A stretch of 64,000 nt of DNA from Formicarius rufipectus. Taxonomy: Eukaryota > Chordata > Aves > Passeriformes > Formicariidae. The translations under genes and the position numbers were made by a program. The first letter of the stretch is position 1; every line of letters begins with the position of its first letter. This document shows, one piece after another, positions 22,201 through 34,600 of this stretch. The notes under the pieces are model-generated. The model searched no databases, was not told where the DNA came from, and worked only from the letters and a program-made list of their open reading frames with translations. The DNA lies in assembly GCA_013399695.1 (NCBI GenBank), contig VXAU01000303.1:310001-374000 (forward strand). Direction: 5' to 3'.

Positions 22201-23044
22201 TTCTCATGGTCAGGTCCATCAGGTCCTGCAGCCACAGGAGAACTTAATTCCTCGAGCTCCCTTTCCTTTGTTTTAGTAATGTCACAGCAGTTCTGGAGAG
22301 GTGTCTGGAGAATCCACAGTTCCGGCTGAGGTTGAAATTCCCTTCAGCCAGGGGATTTCAGAAGTTGCATTTTCAGGGCAGGTCAGATGTGGACAAAACC
22401 GAGTCTCCACCTGACACATAAGCAGACAAAGCTGTTTAACCTCTGAATTATAGCACAGCTCCATAGTTCTGTCTTCTGTTGTCTTATGCTTCAAGCAAAC
22501 TGCTCCTTGCAGTTCTCCCTCCTGGTGCCAAGCACATATTCCAGCTGCAGCTCGGCAGCACGGCGAAATTCCTTCCAAGTCCCCGGCAGAACAGTCGGCG
22601 CTTTCTCCGGAGCTGCAGGCTTGATTGTCCTTGATTATTTTATTTCTCTGGCTCTGATCCAAGATGTTCCCTGTCATCATTTCAGTGTCTTTTCTCATAA
22701 TCCCTTTTCTAAACATCATCAACAATTAACTGATTCTCTCATATCTACAAACACATGCACACACACGCAGGCGCGCGCGCACCCTCCACCGAGCCTCATC
22801 AGGGTCTTTTTTGCCTTTAAGTATAAGAAATTACAGCTTCTCATTAGCTGAAGAGCATGTTTTGAAAGGCTTTGTGTTTACTCACTTTGCAAGTGATGCT
22901 GGTGCTTTTAATTATTCTCCTTTTGCATATCATAAGCGAGCAGCGAGCTGCTCCAGCCAGCCCGGGCGACGCGTATTCCCAGGAAGGCAGGAGGAAGGGA
23001 TCGCATTTTACCTCACTGCTGCTGCTTTCTTCCCTTTCTGTCAG
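22201..23044. other. Unique DNA leading into an exon-like segment
   Basis: No gene recognised. A short CA run followed by alternating CG dinucleotides (ACACACACGCAGGCGCGCGCGC, 22759-22780) could adopt Z-DNA. 22810-22960 is AT-rich with TTAATTATTCTCC. A strong pyrimidine tract (23014-23042) follows. Confidence 0.45.
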
Positions 23045-23092
23045 CCAGCCAAGGAATCCCCCCAAAGCTCTTACGCAGCAGATACCAAAACC
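23045..23092 (+). other. Candidate 48-bp phase-0 exon (unproven)
   Basis: This segment has the best-looking splice pair in the window. A tract CTGCTGCTTTCTTCCCTTTCTGTCAG ends at 23044, and a GTGAGT donor sits at 23093-23098. The 48 bp between are stop-free in phase 0 and would encode PAKESPQSSYAADTKT, a polar, flexible, Ser/Thr/Lys-rich peptide typical of small alternative exons. A second donor, GTAAGT at 23119-23124, would give a 74-bp version. I cannot name a gene, and no flanking exon is evident within a few kb. Confirmation needs transcript data or cross-species conservation. Confidence 0.25.
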
Positions 23093-23287
23093 GTGAGTCA
23101 GTTTTTGCTCCCAGAGCAGTAAGTCCATCTCATCCGTGTGCAGAAGGGCGAGCGTGAGGCTGGAATCTCTCCAGGCTGCCGGCGTGCCCCGGCACCAGTT
23201 CTCCAGTGGTGACTTTGTTTTTCCTGCTCTTGCTTTCTCTCCTCAGCTCCCTCGTCTCTTCATTCCTTTTCATGCAGTCCCCATTTT

Positions 23288-23329
23288 CTTCCTTCCTTCC
23301 TTCCTTCCTTCCTTCCTTCCTTCCTTCCT
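23288..23329 (+). repeat. (CCTT)n microsatellite
   Basis: About ten uninterrupted CTTC/CCTT tetramers, followed by CTCTCCATCCATC. The open frames through it (FLPS repeats on +, KEGR repeats on -) are artefacts. The homopyrimidine strand can form triplex DNA. Confidence 0.96.
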
Positions 23330-23559
23330 CTCCATCCATCTCTGTTGCTGGCAGAGGCGAACCCAGTGAGATCTGGGTCCTTCTTGCCTTCTGTGGGTTT
23401 TTTTCTCCTTTTCCTTCCCCCCCGTATCTGCCGCAGCCTTTGGCTGCTCGCTCTGCCAGGTTGGATCACCAAAGACACACGACTCGCTCACAATGAATAA
23501 TCAATACAGATATTGATCTGCGGAAAATGTTTGTAAATTCCTGAAAGGGGAATGGGGAG
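23330..23559. other. Unique non-coding DNA
   Basis: No feature recognised apart from a pyrimidine-rich run near 23400-23430. Confidence 0.5.
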
Positions 23560-23765
23560 CAGCGGGACAGGGAGGCTTGTGGGGGACGACAGGGTGCTCC
23601 GGCAGCGCCTGGCAGAGCCTCATCCTGCCGCCTCCGAGGTGACGGGTGCTGGAATGTGTGCGCGGGCGGCGGCGGGCGAGCGCGGGGGCTCCTGGATTTT
23701 CATTTCTCTACAGCTGCTTCCCCCGAAGAATCGGGAGGCGAGCAGCTGAGAGGCCCCGTCGGTGC
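23560..23765. promoter_or_regulatory. Small CpG-rich island
   Basis: CpG-dense sequence with GTGCGCGGGCGGCGGCGGGC near 23659 and many scattered CG dinucleotides, standing out from the CpG-poor flanks. In birds such patches often mark promoters or enhancers. No start exon with a convincing donor is visible beside it, although a GCCATGG context occurs at 23765. The exon-like segment at 23045-23092 lies about 500 bp upstream on the + strand, so it would not be this element's first exon. Confidence 0.4.
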
Positions 23766-26659
23766 CATGGCTTGGCTGCGCTCCAGCACTGTTTTGTTTC
23801 CATCATCACACGCCACTTTGAAATTTGCATAAATACAAGGGTTATTTTCCCTCGTGCCTCCAAAAAGGTTTAAGAAGGTGGGAACGTGTTTCTGTAAGGA
23901 GGAATGGCTGGATTTAGTCATCGTTTTCGGGACTTACTTTTGAATCAATGTATTTGCAAGAAAGGGAGGCAGAGAGGAAAATAAAGGGCAACAAGAAGAA
24001 CATGGAGAAGATATGAAAGCTGTTTGAATGTGGGAAAGCCTTGGATTGCAAAAAGAAGACCCTTGATCTCCAACCAGGACCTGAATTTGTCCAGTTTGTG
24101 CACATATGGAGTCAGATCAAACCTCTCCAGCCAGGGCCCTTCCCATCTCCCCATGGACAGGCCCACCCTGGTCAGGAGCTGGGGAAGATCAAGGAGCTTG
24201 AGGATTCTGTAAAGGTTGAAGTGGAAGCATCTCAAGAGCACCCTGAGTCCATCCTCAGGAGTCACCTCCTGCCTGCCCACCCACCCACCATCTGACAGCC
24301 CATGGTGTCACATGGTGTGTGGAGCACACATATAGCAGGTGACATTCACCCAATTTGCCCCCGGTGTGGTCAACCTCACTCCCACTGCAGGAGTGTCCTT
24401 GCTGTGTGACTTCCACCTCCGTCCCTCTGCTCTTCTGTCTTCCTGGGGAAAGGCACATACTGAAAGTGTCAGTAGACACAGTATTGGCATCACTGAGTAT
24501 TCACCCCATTTTCTAATGCTTGAGGTCAGCAGTGGAGACCCCAAGGACAGCTGGAGGCCCGGGGGGTGTCTGATCACCAGCCAGGGCAGGTGGCCCTGCG
24601 GTGCCAGGGCTGTTCCCTGTCCTGGGGCTGCCTGAGGTGCTGCTGGCCGGAGCAGCCAGGCGGGATGCTCTCGGCTTCAGGGACAACTCCTGGGCAGACA
24701 CAGCCTGCCAGGGCCATGCAGGCTGCTCTCCAGCTCTCTCGCCACCCTCCCAGTGCTCGTGCGCCCACCTGGCCACCCCTGCGAGCGTGCGCAGCCCTCG
24801 GGGTGTGCCCGTGGCTGCCGCTGAGACCCGGCTGGGTTATGGCAGCTCGTCCTTCTCTGCCCTGGAGTCAGCAGCCCTGGGCACCCCGCGAGAGCCAGCT
24901 CGGGCCCGGCTCCGTGCCAGGATGCAGTTCCCAGGGATGCAATTCCTGTGCCTGTCCCCGAGCACAGCTGGCGGCTTTATCAGCCCACGCCAGCACTGGG
25001 GAGACCGAGCGCCTCCGTTCTCTCTCCAGCCCCTGATTAGCTCCCGCAATCCAATTAGCAGAGGCATTTATATCACAAGGGGCTGAGGTGCCCCTGCTCA
25101 TCACGGCAGCTCAGAGCCAGTCATAAATTCTCCCGACACTACATCTTTCCTGTGACATGGATTAATTACAGCTCTGGGCCTCCAGGAGCAGGTTTGCAAA
25201 TGAAGGTGCCCATGAAATAAGAATTTAGGGAAGTAAGGCAGGAGTTTCCCGTCTGTGGAGGCGGAGGGAGTGATGTGCTGGGTGGCCCAGGGCTGGGGCA
25301 CCTGTGTGCGAGGGGCCGGGGGCAGGTGGGCTGAGCACACGCTTTATTAACCGAGGTTGGCCGGGGGAGGTTATGAGTCTGTGCCTGTGGCCGTAATGAG
25401 AAATTCTTCATAACCTCCCTTTGTATGCTCTGCTGCAGTGCAGATGCTGAGAAGCTCCAAGAGCCTTAATAAAATTACATTTTCCCACTTGAGATGTTGC
25501 AGGCGCTGGCCAGTGGTGCAGCTTCGAGAGGCGAGCGCAGCACGGAGCCCTCGGGAGGGTTTGGCGGCGCAGAGATGGGGGCACAGCCACCTCCTCTCTC
25601 CTGCACATACAGGCCACCTCTTTCTGATGCTCCTGCTCCAGAAACAGCTGTTTTCTGGTGCCCTGGTGTCAGCCCTGCTCGCCTCAGGCCCCTCCAGCTG
25701 CCGTGGCAGCCCCAGAGGTGGGATTTTCTGCAGTGGTGCAGGAGCAGGTTCCAAACAGGTTGTGGGAGAACATCCAAGAGGGTGACAGGGTGGGGGACAG
25801 TTGTGTCCTATTACACCTGAGTGCCATGTCCTGGCTTTGCAGCTCTGTGTTTCTCCTCCGTGTGTGGATGTCCATCCAGCACCTCACTCTGCCTTTGGGT
25901 ACCAGCTACTTGCCCAGTGAGCATTTACCCACTTCGTTATGTCTGCGTGGCTGTTCCTTTGAGTCCATACCTGTCAAAGCCTGCTGACCTGGGCCCTGCA
26001 AGTCTTGGATCTGTTGGTTTTCCAATCATGTGCCAATTTAACAATTCATCCAAGTTCTCCACCGTCAATCAGTTTTTAATTTATGTAGCAGTCAGTGGTT
26101 TTGTTGTTAAGTTTCCAGACATTTCTCTCTCTCCTGTTATTGAAATATAATTACTTAAGAAGTCCACAAACTTACCTTTTAAATGCATGAGTAGATGGGA
26201 ATTTTAAAGACATGAGGATGCATATCAAATTTAGTAGCATGTCAGCTCCATTTGATCTATTCACTCTGGGCTGCTGACAGATCTTCTGTGTAAGCAAATG
26301 TGGTTCCTGCTGATAAAAGGAGTTGGGTTGGGGTTTGTTTGGTTGGTTTTAACTCGGTGAAGGTGGTGGTGCCCAGAATACAGCTCTGCCTGTGGAACAG
26401 TCCTTCTCCCATAGAGGGGAAATACTGACTGTTCTTTCAAAGCAAGAAATCTTTTTGCCTTTGTATAATAATAAATCTTGCATTTCCTGGCCAGCACAAT
26501 TGTTATTTGTGGTCAGACAAAAGAACTCCTTCCCCAGCTGATCTCTGCTGTGACCTGCAACTGGACAGCTCCAGACTGGAGAAGGGTTGCATGTGGTAAA
26601 AGCCACCTACAAACCATCTCACAGATCCCTGCTCAGCTGAAGTCTGTGCATTAGCATTT
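23766..26659. other. Gene-free unique DNA with homeobox-like islands
   Basis: No gene recognised. 24550-24960 is GC-rich with overlapping open frames on both strands. 25010-25085 contains GATTAGCT (25035) and AATTAGCA (25053), two homeodomain-type cores 18 bp apart, then GCATTTATATCACAAGG. 25340-25500 also looks like high-complexity, possibly conserved sequence (GTAATGAGAAATTCTTCATAACC). The rest is balanced unique DNA. Confidence 0.4.
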
Positions 26660-26763
26660 ATCACAGAATCCCAGAATGGTTTGATTTGGAAGGAACCTTA
26701 AAGTTCATCCAGTTCCAGCCCCCTGCCATGGGCAGGGACACCTTCCACTACACCAGGTTGCTT
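26660..26763 (-). mobile_element. CR1 LINE 3' fragment (antisense, very short)
   Basis: ATCACAGAATCCCAGAATGG, TTTGATTTGGAAGGAACCTT and CCATGGGCAGGGACACCTTC are present, then the match stops abruptly after CACCAGGTTG. Only about 100 bp of the 3' end was retained. Confidence 0.94.
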
Positions 26764-28143
26764 TTCTCTACACATATTTTTCTATTAAAAAAGCTGTACC
26801 AGCAGCTTCATGTCTGAATTTGGGGATGGGGTCACCAGGCTGTGAGGTCCCAGTGTTCCCTCTGATCAGTGAGTCTGGGGATCTCAGGCAGAGCTGGGTT
26901 TGGTCCTGTCTCAGATTTCCTTGGCTTTGCTCATTTTTGAATCCCACACTTGATGTGTCATTGCTTTGATGACTTGTTGCTCCACGTTTATCTTCCTATG
27001 TACAGCCAGGAGTTTTCATTCACTACTCTGTAATTTGACTTCTGTGAGGACTTTCTTCCACATTTTAGTGGACCATAAAAGGCCACTAGAAAATTTTTTT
27101 TATAACAAAACTCTGACATAGGCTTCCTTCCTGGTCCAAGTGAAATGACAAAACAATCTTCTTCCAGCATAATAATTTTGTAGTTATTGTCTTGATTAAA
27201 GCTGCCTAAAAATGTTTTGTTAAATCTTCCTTCTTACCCCCACAAGAACGTCATTTAAACATAAACAATAAAACACATCCCTGAAAACCCTTGTGGCATT
27301 TTTTTTCCCAGAGTTATTCAAAGCCAATCAAGGTGGTTTGTTTCTTTATCTTGTCTGGTTTAAGATTTTTGTTTCCAGTTTACCTTTCTGCTCCACATTT
27401 TCATATGATTTGTCACACTGTCCAGTGTGTTCCCTGACTGACTGAATGAGCTGTTTAACTGCGGGTCATGAGAACAGTGAAGCATTGGAGCACCTTTTAA
27501 CAGAAAAAGCACTTTGATGCTTTTTTAATGGGAAGAGAATTTTTTAAAAAGTATACAAGTGATGTCAAAGTAGAGTTTGTGAAAATCCAGCTCTAAAACA
27601 CAATTAAATTTTGTTTAGTCAGATTTGCGATCAAAGGAAATCGCAGGAGTGTGTGGAATGAGGTTTGGCAGATTGGGCCAGTGTCACCTCTGGTGCCGGT
27701 CGAGTGGCTGATTCCGCAGCACCTTCCCCACTGTCCCATTTGGTTTGTGTCCTTCCCTCGGGACACTTCACCCTCTCAGCCTCAAAAGATGACATGTGGC
27801 TATTTTCTGTCCTCCTCCAAGTGCCCCTGCACTGTCCTCGGGCTGCCCCTCGCCGGCTCTCCGTGTGAGCTCAGCCCAGCCGTGAGCCGGGGCTGGGGCT
27901 GCCCCGGCAGCTCCGCTGGCTGGCGGGAGCCTTGGCGTGTTCTCTGGCCAGATGGGTGACTTTATTCTTGTATGAAATTGTCCTGCTCCGGTTCTTCCTG
28001 AAAAATACAGTTTAGAGGGAGTATTGTCAAAAATTCTGTCTCTCTCTCTACTTTATTATCCCCTCATTTTTTTTGTCATTTAACTCCAATTATGGGATGC
28101 TAAGTGCTTTTGGAAATTTCATTGTTAATATCTTCTTACAGTG
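26764..28143. other. Gene-free AT-rich unique DNA
   Basis: Mostly AT-rich with no recognised gene. 27650-27950 is a GC-richer patch with short frames. 28060-28143 begins an AT-rich motif-dense stretch that includes CTCCAATTATGGGATGC. Confidence 0.45.
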
Positions 28144-28169
28144 CTATTAACGTAAATCAACGTTAATAG
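28144..28169. repeat. Perfect 10-bp inverted repeat with 6-bp spacer
   Basis: CTATTAACGT (28144-28153) and its exact reverse complement ACGTTAATAG (28160-28169) flank AAATCA. Each arm contains a GTTAAT/ATTAAC HNF1-type half-site and an ACGT core. It sits within AT-rich, enhancer-like DNA. It could be a hairpin in RNA, a dimeric transcription-factor site, or chance. Confidence 0.9.
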
Positions 28170-31084
28170 TGTCCCAGCAAGTATAAAAGCAATCAAAAAT
28201 TCAGTACTCACGAATCATTCTGTAATTTCAGCATAAAATGTTAATAGAAATAAAATCCAATACCATAAAATATCAGCAAATTCAACTTTAAATACATGTG
28301 ATGAATGGCTTTACCATTCTGCAGCATCCCATGGACTTCTGCAATGGGAAACCTCTTCTTGGCAAAGGTCTGCCCCCATCACTCCCTCCTCTGTTGCCTT
28401 CCCAGCACAAGGTGTGCCTGGGATCTTACTTCTCCAGAAATTAAAAATCCATCCTCACTTGTGTTGTGGCATCTGTATGCAGGTGTTTTGTGGTAATAGG
28501 AAGGATTACCTGGAATCTGTCAACTTATTCAAGCTAGTAGAAACTCCCTGTTCCTTTATTACCATCAGCCTGGCTCGGAAAGCTCCGGCTGCATTTACCT
28601 TTTATTGAGATTGGCATTTTCTTACTGACAAATCTTTTAAATTGGAGTTTAGTTGCTGAAGATCCATTGGTTATTTCAAAGAAACTGCTGGGAGAATGGT
28701 ATAGATTTCTCAAGAAACACGACTGTCAGCCTGAAAATTCAAATTAAAATTACCATGAAAAGGAAAAGTAAATCCCCCAAGTGATGCCTGCACAAGTTTT
28801 GGGTATTTAACCTCTGATTTATCACCCTGACAGACTAGAGTCTTTTGATTTTATTTTTTTAATTCCCTTGCTTTAATGGATTTGGGCTATTTGTGCTGCA
28901 GTCTTCAAAAACACCTTGAAGACCCTTTTGCTGGTAGAGGTGGGTACAACACCTGCAGGCAGTGCAGGGTTAGGTCTCGTTTCTCTCCGTCGCCAGACAA
29001 GAGGCACCACACGAGTCTGGGATTCCTGTGATCACACAAGATGAAAGTGACAGTGCGATGCCTATAAAAGAGAGTTTATTTGAGCAAGGATCATCTGGTC
29101 ATTACAGAGATTCCTTTTCAGTCCTTATTCCCTTTCTCTCCATTATCTTGGTGTAACGTTCGTGCTTCCAGCCTCTGGATAGGGCCTGTTCTGCTCTCTT
29201 GGTTCTCTTTCTTCTTTCTCCCTCATTTCACATGGGATTCCTCACCTGCAGATCTCTGCAGCAGAGTTTTGCAGACCCTTTGAAGACTGAGGGGGCGTTT
29301 TGTGACATTTAGAACATTTAGAAAATACTTGCAAGATGTTCAGAGAGTTTCTGATATCTCTCATTATCTCATAAAGGATATCAGCTGCTAAACTCTTCAG
29401 TCATTGTTGTCTTTGTGACAGTCCCCTCGAGCAGCAGATAAACCAGAGACACTAGAACCTTTTGGTTATTCCATTTTGATACGTGTCGCCCTGGAAAGTT
29501 AAAGTAAAAATGATTAAGAACTCACTTGGGTCCTCACATCTTACTGATTCTTTTACACAGAACTTCTAAAAGCAATTGCATTACAATAAAACAAACCTGC
29601 CCATTTTTGTGAGCATTTAATTCTGATGACACACAGAATTACCAAATTCCTCCTTAAAATGGACTTTATGGTCATTGCATGTCTGTAAACAGTGGTAGGC
29701 AACTCAGGACTCATCCAAAACCCACCCAACCACCTGGACTGGCCGTGTGGGAGCTGGCTGAGCTCTGCTCGGGTGAGAGTCGCTCTTCTGGTTGTCCCAC
29801 CTGACCTCAGGAGAACTATTTTCAGCAACAGAACTAATGTGTAATCCCGTCTGTTATTTATTCCTGGTTTAATATAGAACGTTCTTCTTTTTGAAATCAG
29901 TCTGAAATCAAAGGCTTTATTCACTGGTGGAGTGACACTCTTTCTCTTGAATTCAATGAACGTTTGGATTGACTGTAAAGCAGAGAAGCCTTGGTCAGAA
30001 TTAATGGCTTGAAACCTACAGCAGCACTTTTGTTAGGGTTTCAGTTGAAAATCTTCATGAGATTGAGGTTTTTAAGATATTGTTAAAAACCTTATAACGT
30101 CGCCTTTGATTCCTCTTCCCCTGTGTCCCATATTCTGGTGAAACAGGAACTTTGCAGGTTCTGGTCTCCATCTCACCTGGTGAAGATCACAACATCATGG
30201 AAAAACTATTTTTTTCAGAATTTATGACTTGGGTAAAGATCTGCTGGGGAGGCATCAATGTACTGGCTCAGGTGTTGCTCACCCCAGTCTTTGCCATGAA
30301 GTCACAGGAGCTTCACAGCTCAGAGGGAGCACAGGGACTGCTGGGCTCTGCTGCTGTCCAGGATTCCAATCCTGCTCTCTTCTACTCAGGAACATCAAGA
30401 GCTGATTTTCTCTTGAAAACCAGCAGAGCCCTGCCAGCACTGCACATTTGGCTCTCTATAAGGAGCGTCAGAGGTGATCCTGCAGGTTGGTGAGAAGAGA
30501 AGTTCCTCATATTCAATAAAATAATATTAATTAAACATCAGAACAAGGAAACATAGATGTGAAAAGTTAAAAAAAAATATTTTTGTTAGTGACTCAGCCA
30601 CAAGGTGCTCTGTCTGAGACCCTTCAAACCAAAATTTGCACGTGCCTTTTGCAGATGGTGCTTCCAGAAACCCCAGACCCAACGAGGGCATCCGACATCA
30701 GGAGTCGTGTTGCTCTGGGGCCACCTCTGCCAGGGCTGCTGTGATGGCTCAGAGGAGTCCTGGGACCTTCAGATCAGTGCTAGTTGTTCAGATTTCTTGT
30801 ACTTAATGGGTGTTCGTGAGAAACTGAGTTCTTGCAGGCAAAACATAGATCTATGAACTTTTTTGAGTAGGATGTAGTAAAAAATGGTATTTTTCCTTAT
30901 GTTCCACCACTTTCAAGTCTGCTCTCTGGCCCTGTTAGTATGGAAGACTTTCAGTGCTGTTTAACTTTTTAAGAATTCCTGACTGCTCCTCCCCTGCCTG
31001 TGCCAGCAGGGCTGGAGCCCGAGCGTTGGAGCACCCCGACCCTCCCGCGTCTGCCCCGCGGGGAGCGGGCGCTCCGAGCTGGAA
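28170..31084. other. Gene-free unique DNA, AT-rich
   Basis: No gene or repeat family recognised over 2.9 kb. Several stretches (28180-28290, 28590-28760, 30480-30600) are strongly AT-rich. 31000-31080 is CpG-containing. Short frames carry no domain. Confidence 0.45.
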
Positions 31085-31360
31085 GCACAAGAGATCACCA
31101 TATTACAAGGAAGCAAAAGAAACAATCTTTAATCCTTTCAAAGCCCAATAATATTATGTATATTGACGGAAGCCCTGTGGAGTGGGCCTGGCAGGGCTGT
31201 TTCATTACTGCGTGCGCTGTAGCCTAGCTACCTTTGAGAAGTAACCAATATCGAGAGCCACTTGACATTTGCAAAGGATTATGGGTGTCCTCTCCATCTC
31301 TTCTCAAGTTCCCAAATTTACAATGGTCTTAATTTAAAAGTTAAGCCAGGGGATCAGTTG
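31085..31360. promoter_or_regulatory. Candidate conserved non-coding element
   Basis: High-complexity AT-rich DNA without coding potential, next to a CpG-rich patch. It holds AAACAATC (SOX-type AACAAT core) at about 31119, a CCAATAATATTATG stretch near 31146, CCAAT cores and GTAACCAATATCGAGAGCC. Motif density and lack of repeats suggest an enhancer-like element. This is an inference from composition, as no alignment was possible. Confidence 0.25.
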
Positions 31361-31631
31361 CTTAGTCTGCTGCTGGGCTGCCCTTTAAAAAAGTGAAAAG
31401 CGAGGAGAGTGTGTGTGCGTGCCTGCGCGGAGGGAGAGGTGGGAGCGACCCTCGCTCGCCTCAGTCCTGTGCTCGGCCAGGGCTGGGAGCCGCGCTGGGA
31501 GCACGGGGGTCGCTCCTGCAGGTGCTGCTGGACTGCAGGGAGCAGCAGCAGCTGGTAATGAGTTGGTGAAAATGAAAAAGGGACATAAGTAGCTTCTTTA
31601 GCAAATCCCCTGGAAATGACACAGAGCCTCT

Positions 31632-31652
31632 GGGATCGATCGGATCGATCCC
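31632..31652. repeat. Perfect 21-bp palindrome (10-bp arms, 1-bp centre)
   Basis: GGGATCGATC (31632-31641), a single G, then GATCGATCCC (31643-31652), the exact reverse complement. Internally it is also a duplicated ATCGATC, so slippage of a GATC unit may have produced it. Confidence 0.92.
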
Positions 31653-34600
31653 TCCGAAGGCTGCAGGCTCCTCTCATCCGACCGCCAGCGCAGGGAAAAC
31701 CATAATGTTATTATCAGCAGAACTCAGAGAAAAGCTGCTGGGAGAGCAGCGCTCTGGGCACTGCCCCGTCCTGCCGGCCCCTGTGTGTGCCAGGCCCTGT
31801 GTGGCGGGGCTGGCTCTGCCCATCTGGGGCTGTTGAGGGCTCACCTGCGGTGCAGCTGTGGGGTTTGGAGCTGGGCAGCAGGATGCCAGGGGCTGCGAGG
31901 GAGGCTCTGACAAGCTGCTGCTGCTCCTCCCGTCGTGCACGCGCTGTCATCAGCCGCGGTTGCTGATCTGCTCTGGAACGCTTTAGGAGGTTCACCTAAT
32001 TAGTTTCATACCCTTCATCTGCGGCGTGGTCTGAGCTTCCTGGACAGCCCCCAGGCTGCCTCCTCATGTGGAGGATGTCGACACCCCGGTCCTGCAGCTG
32101 AAGCTTTGCTCTCTCAAAGCAAGACAATCCTCAGATCCTCAGACTGTACCTTCTCCAGACCTCTGCAGAAATGAGGGAAGTTTTGCTCTGAGCCTTATTC
32201 TGGGAAGAACGGTCTTAAATCTCCCAGTCGTATCCGTGAGTTCAAGGGGCCTTTCCTTGAAGAACTCAACATTTCTTTGTTTATGTTTCTCTAATCCTGT
32301 TGGGGAAAAGGGGCAATAAATTAGTTTTATTACGTCTGTCCTGGGAAGTGTGCAGGCCAGGCTCAGAGATCCCCGAGCAGGTGTGTGTGGCACTCCGTGG
32401 GATCGTGTCAGGGCGTGTGGTGCCTGGCCTGGCATGATGGGCAGGCTGGGGGCCCCCAGGGAGCCTGTGCTGGTGGATGGGCTCATTGGGGTGCTTGTCA
32501 GTGCAGTGAGGTCCCCCTGGGGAACCCTCGTGGAACCCTCCAGGCTGTTGGAATCTCTGGGCTGTGGTGCAGCTGCACCCGAGGAGGGGAACGGCTGGGA
32601 CACGTTACTGTTGTTTGTTTGGGGCTTGTCCTCCACAAACTGTGATCTTTTGGCTCTTTTGGACACAGTATTTAAATTAAAGTGCATCATTAGAGAGGTG
32701 TGTTGATATAACTGTGTGCTGTGCATATACCCTCTATCACGGGGATAGGAGCATATTTATTTTACCCACTGAAAGTTTGCCAGTTTGTGGAAGGCCTAAT
32801 TCTCAGGAGTTACAGGCATCACTGCTCCCCCAGAATCAATTAAACAAACATCAGCTTAGCGTTTCGGAATCACAAATCTTAGAGGACTTAGACGTGGTCG
32901 TATGTGACCTTTGTAGCAAGACTGTAAGTTTTGAAATACAATCATGGAGGAATATGAACTAAAACTATGAAATGAGCTAAAGTTATAACAGTGTTATGGA
33001 AATATGTGTAACAGTTGTTGTCTGAATGGTTTATGATAGTAAAAATAGGGAGAGATCAGCCACTTCAAATTCATAAACTATTAAAATGAGCACACGGTGC
33101 TTCTAAAAATTTTATTGTCTGGAAAATTTCATTAATTTTGGATGCATTTGACTTTGCCTTCATAATGAGCTAAATTGATGGAGTCTCTCAAACAGTATGA
33201 ATACCTGAGATGTGTATTGTCCATACAGAGTGTAGGACAGTTGCTGTCGGGGTGGGAACTGCCGAGACACCACAGGGCTATATGAGGTTGGAGAGGGTGG
33301 GCAGGTGTCTGTCAAAAACCTGCTGGGACTCATCACAAGATAGGCTTAAACCAGCACATTCCCACGAAGCATTCCATGGCTGACAAACCTCATGAAAAAT
33401 GCTGCAAGGAATATCTCCAGTAGGTCATGCAGGCCCAGCTCAGGACTGGTGCAGAGGGGAGTGGGAAGGAAAGACCACTGCTTGGTGCCAGTTTCACTCC
33501 GTGGCAATAAAAGTGTTACAATCCTTCTGAACGCATGGAAATTCAGATACCTTTTTGAACTTTCTAAACCACTTGATTCTGAAGTCACACCAGGCAGGAG
33601 CACTGGGGCAGAGCATCCAGCTGTGCTCTGACTGCTGCCCTCGTTGAACTGTCCCATTCTTCCAGGTCTGCAGTGGGAAGCATAGTGAAAGATGCTATGG
33701 AAGAGCTTACAGAAGCTTCTCTGATAATTCATTTCTCTGATTTTACTCACCATCTTGTTTCTGGTTGTCTTATGGTCAGTTCACTGGCAATGGAAACCCA
33801 GCCTTATTTTCAGTCTCATTGCTAGAAGAAAAGACCCTCTCAGGATAAATGCTTGATTTGGAAAACAGTGCCAGCAGAAATATTTCCTTTCAAATCCAAA
33901 CACGTGGCTTGGATACAGCCTGAAAGTCTCTATCCCTTCAGTCTCTGCTCAAGTTGGCCAGTCTGGGGCTGTGGTCCCTGCAGGCTGGTGCTGGCTGTCC
34001 TCAGGGATGCTCGAGTGAGATGGGGCTCAGATTGAGGAGCAAAGGGATTTCCTCACACAGAAATCAGTAACTACAGGAGAGGCAGATTCTCATAGCGAGT
34101 GACCCAGATTTGTATTTTGACCCTGTGAACACTAAATATCATGAGAAACCTAAAGCAGGGACGAGTAAGACAGGCACCAGCACCTTGCATGGGTATGTTC
34201 TGCGTATTTCAGGGGTTTTGCTATCATTTCTGTTTGTCTTATTTACCATAAGACTGGTTTCATGTGACATTGTAGGTTCAAAGGAAAATATGGGATATTT
34301 TTCTCTCTAGATTTTGGTTTCTGATAAAATACGTGTTGGTGACATACTTGTGGTGAGCATCCCAAATGAGCAGCTGCAGCAGCCTGTCCTGGAGGCCCCG
34401 GGTGCAGGGGTTGTGTCCCGAGGGGCTGCAGCAGCAGGGCCTGGCTGTGATCCCTGGGATGGAGCAGGAGGGTGCAGCCCTGGCTCTGCTCAGTGGGCTC
34501 AGCCTGCAGGTACCACTCGCTCCTTCAGGTGCTCAGCCCTGCCATCTATTGCCAGTTCAGATGTGGCAGCATTAGTCTAAAACCTGCTGGATGATTTGGG

